Below, piece after piece: positions 35,327 to 42,998 of a stretch of 64,000 nucleotides of DNA; the stretch's first letter is position 1; the number at the start of each line of letters is the position of its first letter. The notes beneath the pieces are model-generated. The model did not search any database, was not told the DNA's origin, and worked only from the letters and a program-made list of their open reading frames with translations. The translations under genes were made by a program, and so were the position numbers. Source of the DNA: Trinickia violacea (GTDB taxonomy: Bacteria; Pseudomonadota; Gammaproteobacteria; Burkholderiales; Burkholderiaceae); assembly GCF_005280735.1 (NCBI RefSeq), contig NZ_CP040077.1:1054001-1118000 (forward strand). Reading direction: 5' to 3'.

Positions 35327-36069
35327 TGATGTCGCCGCGCTTCAAACGTGGCTTGGCCGGCGTGCTGTTCGCCGCCGCCGGCCTCGTGGGGTTGATGTCG
35401 GCGGGGACGGTGCACGCCGAGGTCGCCGCTGCCGACCCGATCGATACGGCCATGCGGCAGTGCGCGGCGCGCGCCGATCGGTCGTCGACGGCGGGGCAGG
35501 TGCAGTGCATCGAGGCGGCGAACGATGCATGGCAACAAGCGATCGATACCGCTTACCAGTCGGTGCTCGTGAATGCGCCGACCGACAAGCTGCGGCGAGG
35601 CTGGCAGGAAAGCCAGAAGCGCTGGGTCGCGTGGCGCAAGGAGGAAGCGTATCTGCTGCGCGCGGTATTCGCGACTACGAGCGGCACGGCGTACGCGATG
35701 TCCGCCGCGAACCTGCGCTTGCAGCCGGTGCGCGACCGCGCGCTCGCGTTGCGCCAGACGGCCGCTCAATACGCGCAGGCCGCGCGGGCGTTGCAGGCGG
35801 GCGATGCGCCGCCTGCCGCACCGCGCGCGACGCGGTGCGCCGACGATGCCGCGTGCGTGCACGCGAACTACGACTTGAATCGGTACTACCGGAAATTGCG
35901 CGAGCGGTTGCCGGTTCGCTCGCGGCCCGCGCTGGTGCGCGCGGAACGTGCGTGGATCGCGTTTCGCGACGCGACTTCGCCGCTCATCAGCGCTTCGGAT
36001 CGAACAGACTTGATCGGCGCTCGGATTGCGACGATCAAGCGGTTCTCGGAGACGGTGGGGAACGATTGA
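35326..36069 (+). CDS. secreted protein with two LprI/DUF1311-like segments
   Basis: A 247-residue exported protein starting at ATG 35326 (or 35329), overlapping the decarboxylase stop as TGATG. The signal peptide is MMSPRFKRGLAGVLFAAAGLVGLMSAGTVHA. The mature part contains two copies of a lysozyme-inhibitor LprI (DUF1311)-like helical unit. The first is CIEAANDAWQQAIDTAYQSVL...LRRGWQESQKRWVAWRKEEAYLL (about 59-110). The second is CVHANYDLNRYYRKLRERL...ALVRAERAWIAFRDATSPLI (about 180-225). Four cysteines suggest two disulfides. The family call rests on the Cys/Trp pattern; a lysozyme-inhibitor role is only a family possibility. Coupling to the decarboxylase is unexplained. Confidence 0.78.
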   Translation: MMSPRFKRGLAGVLFAAAGLVGLMSAGTVHAEVAAADPIDTAMRQCAARADRSSTAGQVQCIEAANDAWQQAIDTAYQSVLVNAPTDKLRRGWQESQKRWVAWRKEEAYLLRAVFATTSGTAYAMSAANLRLQPVRDRALALRQTAAQYAQAARALQAGDAPPAAPRATRCADDAACVHANYDLNRYYRKLRERLPVRSRPALVRAERAWIAFRDATSPLISASDRTDLIGARIATIKRFSETVGND

Positions 36070-36119
36070 GCGTTTGAGCGCCGGAGATGAGTGGCCTCTC
36101 TTTGCTTGCGCGTTGCCAA

Positions 36120-36431
36120 TTAGGAATGCGAGGAATGCGCGGCGCTCCCCGGCACGGCATTGAGTCGGATGCCAAGCGCTTGCAGCAGCTTGAAGACCGT
36201 ATCCAGCCGCGGCTTCGATCCTGGCGCGAGGGTTTTGTAGAGGCTTTCGCGGCCGAGACCTGCATCCGCTGCCACTTTCGAGATGCCGCGTGCTTTGGCG
36301 ACATCGGCGATTGCGGCGAGAAGCAGGTCGGGGTCGTTTTCTTCCAGTGCGGCGTTCAGATATGCCGCGATCGCTGCTTCACTATCGAGGTATTCCGCCG
36401 CGTCGAAGCGCGAGACGTTGACCTTGCTCAT
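36120..36431 (-). CDS. antitoxin, HI1420/HigA-like addiction module protein
   Basis: A 103-residue DNA-binding antitoxin of the HI1420-type (TIGR02684-like) family. The N-terminal half binds the partner (VNVSRFDAAEYLDSEAAIAAYLNAALEENDPDLLLAAIADVAKARG) and the C-terminal half is a Cro/XRE-type helix-turn-helix (ISKVAADAGLGRESLYKTLAPGSKPRLDTVFKLLQALGI). It overlaps the upstream toxin gene by four bases (ATGA). Toxin-first order is standard for this family. It probably autorepresses through the palindrome upstream of the toxin gene. Confidence 0.9.
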   Translation of the reverse strand: MSKVNVSRFDAAEYLDSEAAIAAYLNAALEENDPDLLLAAIADVAKARGISKVAADAGLGRESLYKTLAPGSKPRLDTVFKLLQALGIRLNAVPGSAAHSSHS

Positions 36432-36733
36432 GACTGCTCCTCTCTAATCTTGGCCCACAACGCCTTAGCTCGTTTGATGTCTGCCTTCTGTGTCGACTTG
36501 TCGCCGCCGCACAGCAAGAGATAGACGATGCGCCCTTCGCGCGCGAAATAGACGCGGTAGCCCGGACCGACATCGACACGCATTTCGCACACGCCATCCT
36601 CGAGCGCCTTGAAATCACCGAAGTTGCCAAGTTCCGCCCGCCGGATTCTCAACAAGATCTTTGCACGGGCGGTCAGGTCGCGAAGACTGATCAGCCACGC
36701 GTCGAATTCGTCGGTTTTGTTGAAGGTGATCAC
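36428..36733 (-). CDS. toxin, HI1419/RelE-ParE superfamily
   Basis: A 101-residue RelE/ParE-fold toxin of the HI1419-type (TIGR02683-like) family; relatives are mRNA interferases or gyrase poisons. GTG 36733 (VITFNKTDEFDAWLISLRD) is chosen because GAGGA lies nine bases upstream and because the family begins at this point; the ATG at 36790 adds 19 untypical residues. Conserved: ARAKILLRIRRAELGNFGDFKALEDGVCEMRVDVGPGYRVYFAREGRIVYLLLCGGDKSTQKADIKRAKALW. All family landmarks are intact, so it is probably functional. It is upstream of and overlapping its antitoxin, beside argH. Confidence 0.88.
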   Translation of the reverse strand: MITFNKTDEFDAWLISLRDLTARAKILLRIRRAELGNFGDFKALEDGVCEMRVDVGPGYRVYFAREGRIVYLLLCGGDKSTQKADIKRAKALWAKIREEQS

Positions 36734-36752
36734 TTGGCGGCGTCCTCGTATT

Positions 36753-36768
36753 GTATCCACATGGATAC
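36753..36768 (-). promoter_or_regulatory. palindromic operator of the toxin-antitoxin pair
   Basis: GTATCCAC-ATGGATAC (seven-base arms, CA centre) about 20 bases upstream of the toxin GTG. On the minus strand it overlaps a possible promoter: TTGCCA (36773-36778), 17-base spacer, TACAAT (36750-36755). That promoter would leave almost no leader, so a start further upstream is also possible. A good candidate for autoregulatory binding. Confidence 0.6.
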
Positions 36769-36880
36769 GTTTTGGCAAATACAAAGCCATCCACGTAACC
36801 AGTGGCTCGATTCGAAAGGCGTGGGTGAGTGGCCGAAGCGGGGAGGAGGCGGCGAAAAAGCGGGCTTCGGCTAAGTAAGG

Positions 36881-36903
36881 GCGGCGGACGCCAAGTCCGC
36901 CGC
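36881..36903. terminator. hairpin between argH and the toxin gene
   Basis: Stem GCGGCGGAC/GTCCGCCGC with a five-base loop, just downstream of argH (minus strand). It is followed by TTT only on the plus strand and by CCCTTACTT on the minus strand, so it is a weak or imperfect terminator. Confidence 0.5.
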
Positions 36904-36935
36904 TTTCATCGACAGCGCAGTAGGAGGCGGCGGGC

Positions 36936-38342
36936 TTACCCCAGCGCCGCCCGAGCCGCCTTCACCGCCGCGCGCACCTGTTCGGGCGCCGTGCCGCCCG
37001 GATGGTTGCGGCTCGCCACGGAGCCTTCGAGTGTCAGATACTCGAATACGTCGTCGCCGATCAGATGCGCGACGTTGGGCAACTCCTTGCGCATCTCATC
37101 GAGCGTGAGATCGGCGAGATCGCATTGCCGGTCGACGCAGATCCGCACCGCGTGCGCCACCGCTTCGTGCGCGTCGCGGAACGGCAGGCCGCGCTTGACG
37201 AGATAGTCGGCGAGGTCGGTGGCCGTCGAAAAGCCTTGCAGCGCCGCTGCTCGCATCGCCTGCGGCTTCACCGTGATGCCGGCGACCATCTCGGCGAAGA
37301 TGCGCAGCGTGTCCGCGACCGTATCGACGGTGTCGAACAACGGCTCTTTGTCTTCCTGATTGTCTTTGTTGTACGCGAGCGGTTGCCCCTTCATCAGCGT
37401 GAGCAACGCCATCAGATGGCCGTTCACGCGGCCCGTCTTGCCGCGCGCGAGTTCGGGCACGTCCGGGTTCTTCTTCTGCGGCATGATCGACGAGCCGGTG
37501 CAGAAGCGGTCGGCGAGATCGATGAAACCGACCCGCGGGCTCATCCACAGCACGAGCTCTTCCGAGAAGCGCGAAACGTGCGTCATCACGAGCGCCGCCG
37601 CAGCCGTGAATTCGATCGCGAAGTCGCGGTCGGAGACGGCGTCGAGCGAGTTCGCGCAGATGCCGTCGAAGCCCAGCGTCTTCGCGACCGCGTGCCGGTC
37701 GATCGGGTAGCTCGTGCCCGCGAGCGCCGCCGCGCCGAGCGGCAGGCGGTTCACGCGCGTGCGGCAATCGCGCATGCGCTCGGCGTCGCGCGTGAACATT
37801 TCGACGTAGGCGAGCAGATGGTGGCCGAACGTGACCGGCTGCGCGACCTGCAAGTGCGTGAAGCCCGGCAGGATCGTCTCGGCGTTCTGTTCCGCGAGAT
37901 CGATGAGCGCGCCGCGCAAGTCCTTCAGCAAGCCGCCGATGCGGTCGATTTCGCCGCGCAGCCACAGGCGAATATCGGTCGCGACCTGGTCGTTGCGCGA
38001 GCGGCCCGTATGCAGGCGCTTGCCCGCATCGCCGATCAGCGCGGTCAGGCGCGCCTCGATGTTCAGGTGGACGTCCTCGAGATCGAGCTGCCATTCGAAT
38101 TCGCCGCGCTCGATCTCGCCCTTGATCTGCGCCATGCCGCGCTGGATCGCGGCGAGATCGTCCTCGCCGATGATCTTCTGCGCCGCGAGCATCGACGCGT
38201 GCGCGAGCGAGCCTTCGATATCGACGAGCGCGAGGCGCTTGTCGAAGAAAACCGACGACGTGTAGCGTTTGACAAGCTCCGACATCGGCTCCGAGAAGCG
38301 AGCCGACCAGGCTTCGCCTTTTTTGTGCAGTTGGGACGTCAT
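36936..38342 (-). CDS. argH: argininosuccinate lyase
   Basis: Last step of arginine synthesis: splits argininosuccinate into arginine and fumarate, as a cytosolic homotetramer. It has 468 residues from ATG 38342 (MTSQLHKKGEAWSARFSEPMSELVKRYTSSV); the 16-residue upstream extension is not conserved. Signatures: DVHLNIEARLTALIGDAGKRLHTGRSRNDQVATD, PGFTHLQVAQPVTFGHHLLAYVEM and the fumarase/aspartase-superfamily loop TGSSIMPQKKNPDVPELARGKTGRVNG with its catalytic serine. Full length and intact; a single transcription unit. Confidence 0.97.
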   Translation of the reverse strand: MTSQLHKKGEAWSARFSEPMSELVKRYTSSVFFDKRLALVDIEGSLAHASMLAAQKIIGEDDLAAIQRGMAQIKGEIERGEFEWQLDLEDVHLNIEARLTALIGDAGKRLHTGRSRNDQVATDIRLWLRGEIDRIGGLLKDLRGALIDLAEQNAETILPGFTHLQVAQPVTFGHHLLAYVEMFTRDAERMRDCRTRVNRLPLGAAALAGTSYPIDRHAVAKTLGFDGICANSLDAVSDRDFAIEFTAAAALVMTHVSRFSEELVLWMSPRVGFIDLADRFCTGSSIMPQKKNPDVPELARGKTGRVNGHLMALLTLMKGQPLAYNKDNQEDKEPLFDTVDTVADTLRIFAEMVAGITVKPQAMRAAALQGFSTATDLADYLVKRGLPFRDAHEAVAHAVRICVDRQCDLADLTLDEMRKELPNVAHLIGDDVFEYLTLEGSVASRNHPGGTAPEQVRAAVKAARAALG

Positions 38343-38502
38343 GGTGATGGCAGTGAACGTAGTGCCGTGCTGCGACGGCGTTGAAAGCACGCGTGGCGCG
38401 TGCCGGGAGAGGAGACGATTCTATCATCGCGGCACGGGGCGCCCGGGCTCGGCCGAACGATATAAGGCGCGCGCTATCTTGTGCGGCAGCGCGAGGGCCG
38501 TG

Positions 38503-39381
38503 TCATGTCGTCGCCATCAGCTTGCCCAGGCACACCACCGGCCCGGTCGGGCCGTTCGGGTCGGGCGAGCCGCCTTGGGGCTCCATCGATACCGCGAGCT
38601 TCAGGTAGGCGCCCATTCCGCTCACCTTCATGCGGATCGTTCCGCCCGCGGGAAGCAAACCGAGCGACACCGGATGGCCGTTCTCCGGCATTCCCCACAG
38701 CTGCTCGGACTTGCCTGAATCGCCGGACGGGCCCGTGTCGCCGCCCATCCGGTGGACGGTCATCATCGCGCTCTTCTGGTCCCACATGACGACCATCATC
38801 GTCTTGTTCGTCTGCGTATCGCTGAGCGCGGCCATGTAGGCGACGCGCTCGATGCCCTGGCCGTTCTGTTGTTCGGCGACCTGCGTCGCGGGCGACGGCG
38901 CTTGCGGCACGAGCGGCCGCAGCGCGACGGCGAGCGCCAGCACGGCGACGGCCGTCGCGGCAACCGACCAGCCGCGCCAGAACGACAGGCTTTCGAACCA
39001 GCGCGAGCGGCTCGGCTTGCGCGTAGCCGGCTGCGGTTGCGGCACGGCGGCCCGCGCGGGCGTCGACGCGGAGGCCGCGGCTTCCGGCGTTTCCGTGCCG
39101 GCGAACTCCGGAGTACGCCCAGCGGCGAACGCCGCACGCCGCGCGGCGCTCAATTCGAGCCGCCGCTCGATCCCTTCCCACACCGACGGCGGCGGCGCGA
39201 CGCGCGGCCCCAATTCAGCCATCGCGCGCACGCGTGCATGCCACTCCTCGACCGCGACGCGCACGGTCGCATCGCGTCGCGCAATCTGCTCGAAACGGCG
39301 TCGCGCCGCCCCACGCAGCACGCCCAGCGCATATTCGGCCGCGAGCCGGTCGACGAGTTCGGGGCGCCGATGCCAATCCAT
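38503..39381 (-). CDS. anti-sigma factor, RskA type
   Basis: A 292-residue membrane anti-sigma factor paired with the ECF sigma gene directly upstream (stop/start overlap TGATG). The N-terminal cytosolic domain (MDWHRRPELVDRLAAEYALGVLRGAARRRFEQIARRD) is the zinc-independent anti-sigma helical region. An Ala/Pro/Thr-rich linker leads to one membrane helix (GWSVAATAVAVLALAVALRPLV, about 145-165), followed by a periplasmic RskA domain (GIERVAYMAALSDTQTNKTMMVVMWDQKSAMMTVHRMGG and PVVCLGKLMAT). The signal it senses is unknown. Confidence 0.92.
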   Translation of the reverse strand: MDWHRRPELVDRLAAEYALGVLRGAARRRFEQIARRDATVRVAVEEWHARVRAMAELGPRVAPPPSVWEGIERRLELSAARRAAFAAGRTPEFAGTETPEAAASASTPARAAVPQPQPATRKPSRSRWFESLSFWRGWSVAATAVAVLALAVALRPLVPQAPSPATQVAEQQNGQGIERVAYMAALSDTQTNKTMMVVMWDQKSAMMTVHRMGGDTGPSGDSGKSEQLWGMPENGHPVSLGLLPAGGTIRMKVSGMGAYLKLAVSMEPQGGSPDPNGPTGPVVCLGKLMATT

Positions 39382-39959
39382 CACAAGCCTCCCATGCAGG
39401 TTTTGAGCTTTTCGAGCCCGCGCCTCACCCACGACTTGACCGTGCCGAGCGGCACCTTCAAGACGTTGGCGATCTCGCTGTGGCTCTGGTCGCGCAGGTA
39501 AGCGAGCGCGACCGCCTGGCGCTGGTTCGCGTCGAGCCGCGCCATGCAGATCGCGAGCCGCCGGGCCTCCTGGCTCAGCAGCGCGGTGTCGGCGGGATCG
39601 GGGTCGGGTCCTGCCAAGACTTCATCCAAACTTTCGCTCCATTCGGTTTGCCCGGCAGCGCTCGTCTTTTGCCGGCGCAGGACGTCGAGCGCGCGGTTGC
39701 GGACGATCGCCGCCATCCAGGTCATCGGCGCGGCGAGGCTCTCGCGGTAGTCGCCCGCGTAGCGCCAGATGCTGACGAACGCGTCCTGCAGCGCCTCTTC
39801 GGCCCATTCGCGCTTCACCAATATACGGAGCGCGACGCCGAACAGTTTCGATGAGGTCAGATCGTAGAGGGAGCGCAGCGCCGCGGCGTCCTCGCCGGCG
39901 ACGCGCGCAAGGAGGGCGGCAAGGGCGTCCGGCGTGGGCTCGGGGGGGAGTGAGGTCAT
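39381..39959 (-). CDS. ECF RNA polymerase sigma factor (SigK-like)
   Basis: A 192-residue extracytoplasmic-function sigma factor. Region 2 (about residues 25-95) contains LRSLYDLTSSKLFGVALRILVKREWAEEALQDAFVSIWRYAGDY and MTWMAAIVRNRALDVLRRQK. Region 4 (about 130-185) contains ICMARLDANQRQAVALAYLRDQSHSEIANVLKVPLGTVKSWVRRGLEKLK with its helix-turn-helix. A 30-residue acidic linker joins the two. It is co-transcribed with the RskA-type anti-sigma gene. Such pairs usually control their own promoter and a small envelope or redox regulon; the targets are not evident here. Confidence 0.95.
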   Translation of the reverse strand: MTSLPPEPTPDALAALLARVAGEDAAALRSLYDLTSSKLFGVALRILVKREWAEEALQDAFVSIWRYAGDYRESLAAPMTWMAAIVRNRALDVLRRQKTSAAGQTEWSESLDEVLAGPDPDPADTALLSQEARRLAICMARLDANQRQAVALAYLRDQSHSEIANVLKVPLGTVKSWVRRGLEKLKTCMGGL

Positions 39960-39998
39960 GGCGGGTTTTTATTGGCTCGCGGGCTATCTTAATTGACC

Positions 39999-40865
39999 CT
40001 ATGAGCGTCGCACCAGCACCACGAGCTTCAAATCTTCCCGGTGCGCAGGCTTGAACGTGATCTGATCGTAGACGACGCGCCCATGCCGCGGATGATCGAA
40101 CTCGCGCGCACCGCCCTCGCGCTCGCCGACGTCCTGCGACGCCCAGAAGCGCGCGAAGGCGTCGCTTTCGGCGGAGAGCGCATCGATGAGGGCGCGCGTG
40201 GGCGCATCGTTCAGGTGGCGGATCGAATCGGCGCGGAATTCCGCCGCGAGCCGGCGCGCGCGTGTCTCCCAGTCGACGATCAGCGCGCGCGCCGAGGACG
40301 TCGTGAACGTGAAGCGCAGCAGGTTGCGCTCGGGCGCTGCGGCGCCGGACGGTTGGCCGTCCCGAGCGTTATCCAGCCAGCCGACGAAGAGATCGGCGGC
40401 CGGCGCGTTCCAGGCGAGCGCCGTCCATTGGCGGTCGAGCACGTACGCCGGCGATTGGATGAGCTGGACTGTTTCGATGAGGGCGGAGGGGGCATCGGTG
40501 GCCGCCTGGTCGGGCTCGGCCGGATCGCGCTCCTCGGCGAGCTCGAACAGGTAGGCGCGCTCGGCGCGCGAGAGCTGCAGCGCGACCGCGATCCGCGCAA
40601 GCGCGTCGGCCGACGCCGACACCGGCCGCCCTTGCTCGATCCAGGTGTACCAGGTCGGGCTCACGCCGCACAATTGCGCGACTTCCTCGCGCCGCAGGCC
40701 CGGCGTGCGGCGGCGCGGCCCGGGCGGCAGGCCGACCGCCATCGGCGACAGCCGCTCGCGGTGCGCGCGGATGAAGTCGCCGAGCGCGCGGGCGGGCGTG
40801 GCGTCGAGTGGCGTGCCGCTCGAAGTGGACGGGGACGGATCGTTCGGATGCGACGGCTTGGACAT
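39999..40865 (-). CDS. XRE-family transcriptional regulator with MmyB-like ligand domain
   Basis: A 288-residue cytosolic repressor-like protein. The ATG at 40865 (MSKPSHPNDPSPSTSSGT) is preferred; the longer frame runs through the operator. An N-terminal helix-turn-helix (about 30-105) shows GDFIRAHRERLSP, RRRTPGLRREEVAQLCGVSPTWYTWIEQGRPVSASADALARIAVALQLSRAERAYLFELA. A C-terminal MmyB/PAS-like domain (about 125-280) has SPAYVLDRQWTALAWNAPAADLFVGWL and HPRHGRVVYDQITFKPA. Such proteins often bind a small hydrophobic ligand. It is divergent from the methyltransferase gene across a perfect palindrome, which suggests paired control. Confidence 0.9.
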   Translation of the reverse strand: MSKPSHPNDPSPSTSSGTPLDATPARALGDFIRAHRERLSPMAVGLPPGPRRRTPGLRREEVAQLCGVSPTWYTWIEQGRPVSASADALARIAVALQLSRAERAYLFELAEERDPAEPDQAATDAPSALIETVQLIQSPAYVLDRQWTALAWNAPAADLFVGWLDNARDGQPSGAAAPERNLLRFTFTTSSARALIVDWETRARRLAAEFRADSIRHLNDAPTRALIDALSAESDAFARFWASQDVGEREGGAREFDHPRHGRVVYDQITFKPAHREDLKLVVLVRRS

Positions 40866-40934
40866 GGTGTTTCTACAAATGAAGCTGACGAGCAAACGCA
40901 GGGGAGTAGCTTGTGTACCAGGATAATTGCTTAA

Positions 40935-40950
40935 CTTGTACTGGTACAAG
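40935..40950. promoter_or_regulatory. palindromic operator between regulator and methyltransferase genes
   Basis: CTTGTAC-TG-GTACAAG, a perfect seven-base inverted repeat with a two-base spacer. A second partial copy (CTTGTGTACCA) lies about 25 bases away at 40910-40920. It is placed in the divergent promoter region, 70 bases from the regulator start and 120 from the methyltransferase start. Confidence 0.65.
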
Positions 40951-41069
40951 ACGGGCTCTATTGTAGCGACACGCGTTGCGTCCGGTCAGCACTGTGCGGT
41001 GCGCTCGACAGACCCCGGGCGGACAGCGCGCGAATCCGTCCCCAAGCCGTCCCCATCAAGGAGCTATCG

Positions 41070-41822
41070 ATGAAACATCACGATCAGGTTGCCGACGCGT
41101 TTGGAACGACCGCCGCCGCTTATCTGACGAGTGCCGTCCACGCGAGCGGCGCCGATCTGCAAACGCTGGCGGCCGAGATCGGTACGACGCCTGGAGCCGC
41201 CGTGCTGGATCTCGGGTGCGGGGCAGGGCATGCGAGTTTCGCGGCTGCGCCGCACGCGCAGTCGGTCGTCGCTTACGATCTCGCGCCGCAGATGCTGGCG
41301 ACCGTCGCCGCAGCGGCGCGCGAGCGCGGTCTCACGAATATCCGCACCGAGCAGGGCGCGGCCGAGGTGCTGCCGTTCGCCGACGCGTCGTTCGACTGGG
41401 TGATCAGCCGCATGAGTGCGCATCATTGGCACGACGTGCCGCGCGCGCTCGCGGAGGTGCGCCGCGTGTTGAAGCCGGGCGGTCGGGTGCTGTTCATCGA
41501 CATCGCCGGCATCGATCACCCGTTGCTCGACACCCATATCCAGGCGATCGAATTGCTGCGCGACGGGTCGCACATTCGCGACTATCGCGCTGACGAATGG
41601 GTCGCGCTGTTTGCGGGAGCGGGCTTCACCGCGCAGATTCGCGAGCGCTGGCGTCTGCCGATCGAGTTCGCGTCGTGGGTGGCGCGGATGAGGACGCCCG
41701 AGGTGCGCATCGCGGCGATTCGTTCGATGTGGGAGAGCGCGCCTGACGAGGTGCGCGAGTACTTCGATGTCGAGCCCGATGGCTCGTTCAAGCTCGATGC
41801 GTTGATGATCGAGGCGCGGTGA
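41070..41822 (+). CDS. class I SAM-dependent methyltransferase
   Basis: A 250-residue Rossmann-fold methyltransferase. Motif I is AAVLDLGCGAGHASFAAAPHAQSVVAYDLA (about 44-73), motif II LPFADASFDWVISRMSAHHWHDVP and motif III LAEVRRVLKPGGRVLFIDIAG. It resembles the UbiE/methyltransf_11 group and its substrate is not deducible. The ATG at 41070 follows an AAGGAG ribosome-binding site. The only neighbour in the same direction is none; it is divergent from an XRE regulator that probably controls it. Confidence 0.92.
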   Translation: MKHHDQVADAFGTTAAAYLTSAVHASGADLQTLAAEIGTTPGAAVLDLGCGAGHASFAAAPHAQSVVAYDLAPQMLATVAAAARERGLTNIRTEQGAAEVLPFADASFDWVISRMSAHHWHDVPRALAEVRRVLKPGGRVLFIDIAGIDHPLLDTHIQAIELLRDGSHIRDYRADEWVALFAGAGFTAQIRERWRLPIEFASWVARMRTPEVRIAAIRSMWESAPDEVREYFDVEPDGSFKLDALMIEAR

Positions 41823-41915
41823 GGGAAGGGGGCGCCGCGAGGCAGTCCGTGCCGCGAGTCGCGGGCGTCACGCGGCGAACGAGAGTCGTCGCGTGACGCA
41901 TGCGACGCCTGGCGC

Positions 41916-42971
41916 CTAAAACTTGTGCCGCACGCCAAGTGCAGCGATGACCGGCATCGACACGCCGGCGTCCTGAACGGGCGCCGCGAGATAGTAAATC
42001 TTCGACGCGCCCTGGTTGCGGATCGCCCCCGCGCGCGCATAGAGATTGGTTTGCTTCGACAGGGTGTAGTCGTAGCCGATCAGTGCGCCGAGCGCCTGGT
42101 CCTGCTTGCCGCTGACCGTGCGGTAAGCGACCGACCCGCGCACGAAGTCCTTGCCGACTTTCGCGATGAAGCCGAACGACGCCGCTTGCGCGATGTAGGT
42201 GTCGTCGGCGTTCGGCCGCGTGAAGTTATAGGCGCCGAGCAGCGTGATCGCGCCGAATTCCTGCGCGAGCGATGCACTGATGACATCGGTACGCACCGTG
42301 AACTTGCAGTTCTTCGGCGTGGGCGATGGCGAGCACCACAGCGAGTTGTACGACAGCGCCGCATGGGTGCCGCCTTGCTTGTATTCGCCGACCGCGCCGA
42401 GCGCGTCCCAGCGCGGGCCGTTGTTGTCGCCGCTCGGCGCGGCGAGTAGTTTGAGCGTCGCGCCGCCGAACGACGGCGTCGTGTAGGCGACCGAGTTCGG
42501 TTGCCGCCCCGGCAGGACCCGCGCGCCGTCGCCGAGGTCGTTGACCAGCAGAAAGAAGCTCGCGAACGGCGACAGCTTGCCGACACCGTAGAACGGGTCG
42601 GCGGAGAGCGGCAGATAAGCCGGATAGACGCGGCCCAGTTGCAGCGCGCCGTATTTCGCGTGGCTCAAGCCTACCCACGATTCGCGATTGAACAGGATGC
42701 CGTTTTTCGCTCCTGTGCCGTCGCTCGACTCGAAGCCGCTCTCCAACTGAAAGTTCGCACGCCATCCCGCGCCCAGGTCTTCGCTGCCTTTCATGCCGAA
42801 CCGGCTTGTAGACGTGCCGCCGCTCTGCAGCGAATAGGCGGATTGCGATCCAACCTTCGCATAACTGACGAAATTGTCGACCGCGCCGTACAACTCGACC
42901 GCGTCGGCGCCGCCCGCAGCCGCTGCGAGAACCGCCGGCACCGCGGCGCGCTTGATGATCGTGCGAAACAT
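41916..42971 (-). CDS. Gram-negative porin
   Basis: A 351-residue outer-membrane trimeric general porin of the Burkholderia OpcP/Omp38-like type. The signal peptide is MFRTIIKRAAVPAVLAAAAGGADA. The barrel shows VELYGAVDNFVSYAKV (the conserved first strand), SRFGMKGSEDLGAGWRANFQLESGF, LFNRESWVGLSHAKYGALQLGRVYPAY (constriction-loop region) and ends with LGVRHKF, the C-terminal phenylalanine recognised by the Bam machinery. It is downstream of the AbgB-like and MHS genes on the same strand (27 bases after abgB), so it probably provides uptake for the same substrate. Confidence 0.93.
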   Translation of the reverse strand: MFRTIIKRAAVPAVLAAAAGGADAVELYGAVDNFVSYAKVGSQSAYSLQSGGTSTSRFGMKGSEDLGAGWRANFQLESGFESSDGTGAKNGILFNRESWVGLSHAKYGALQLGRVYPAYLPLSADPFYGVGKLSPFASFFLLVNDLGDGARVLPGRQPNSVAYTTPSFGGATLKLLAAPSGDNNGPRWDALGAVGEYKQGGTHAALSYNSLWCSPSPTPKNCKFTVRTDVISASLAQEFGAITLLGAYNFTRPNADDTYIAQAASFGFIAKVGKDFVRGSVAYRTVSGKQDQALGALIGYDYTLSKQTNLYARAGAIRNQGASKIYYLAAPVQDAGVSMPVIAALGVRHKF

Positions 42972-42998
42972 GCTTGGGGTCTCCCTTTGATGCTTGAT

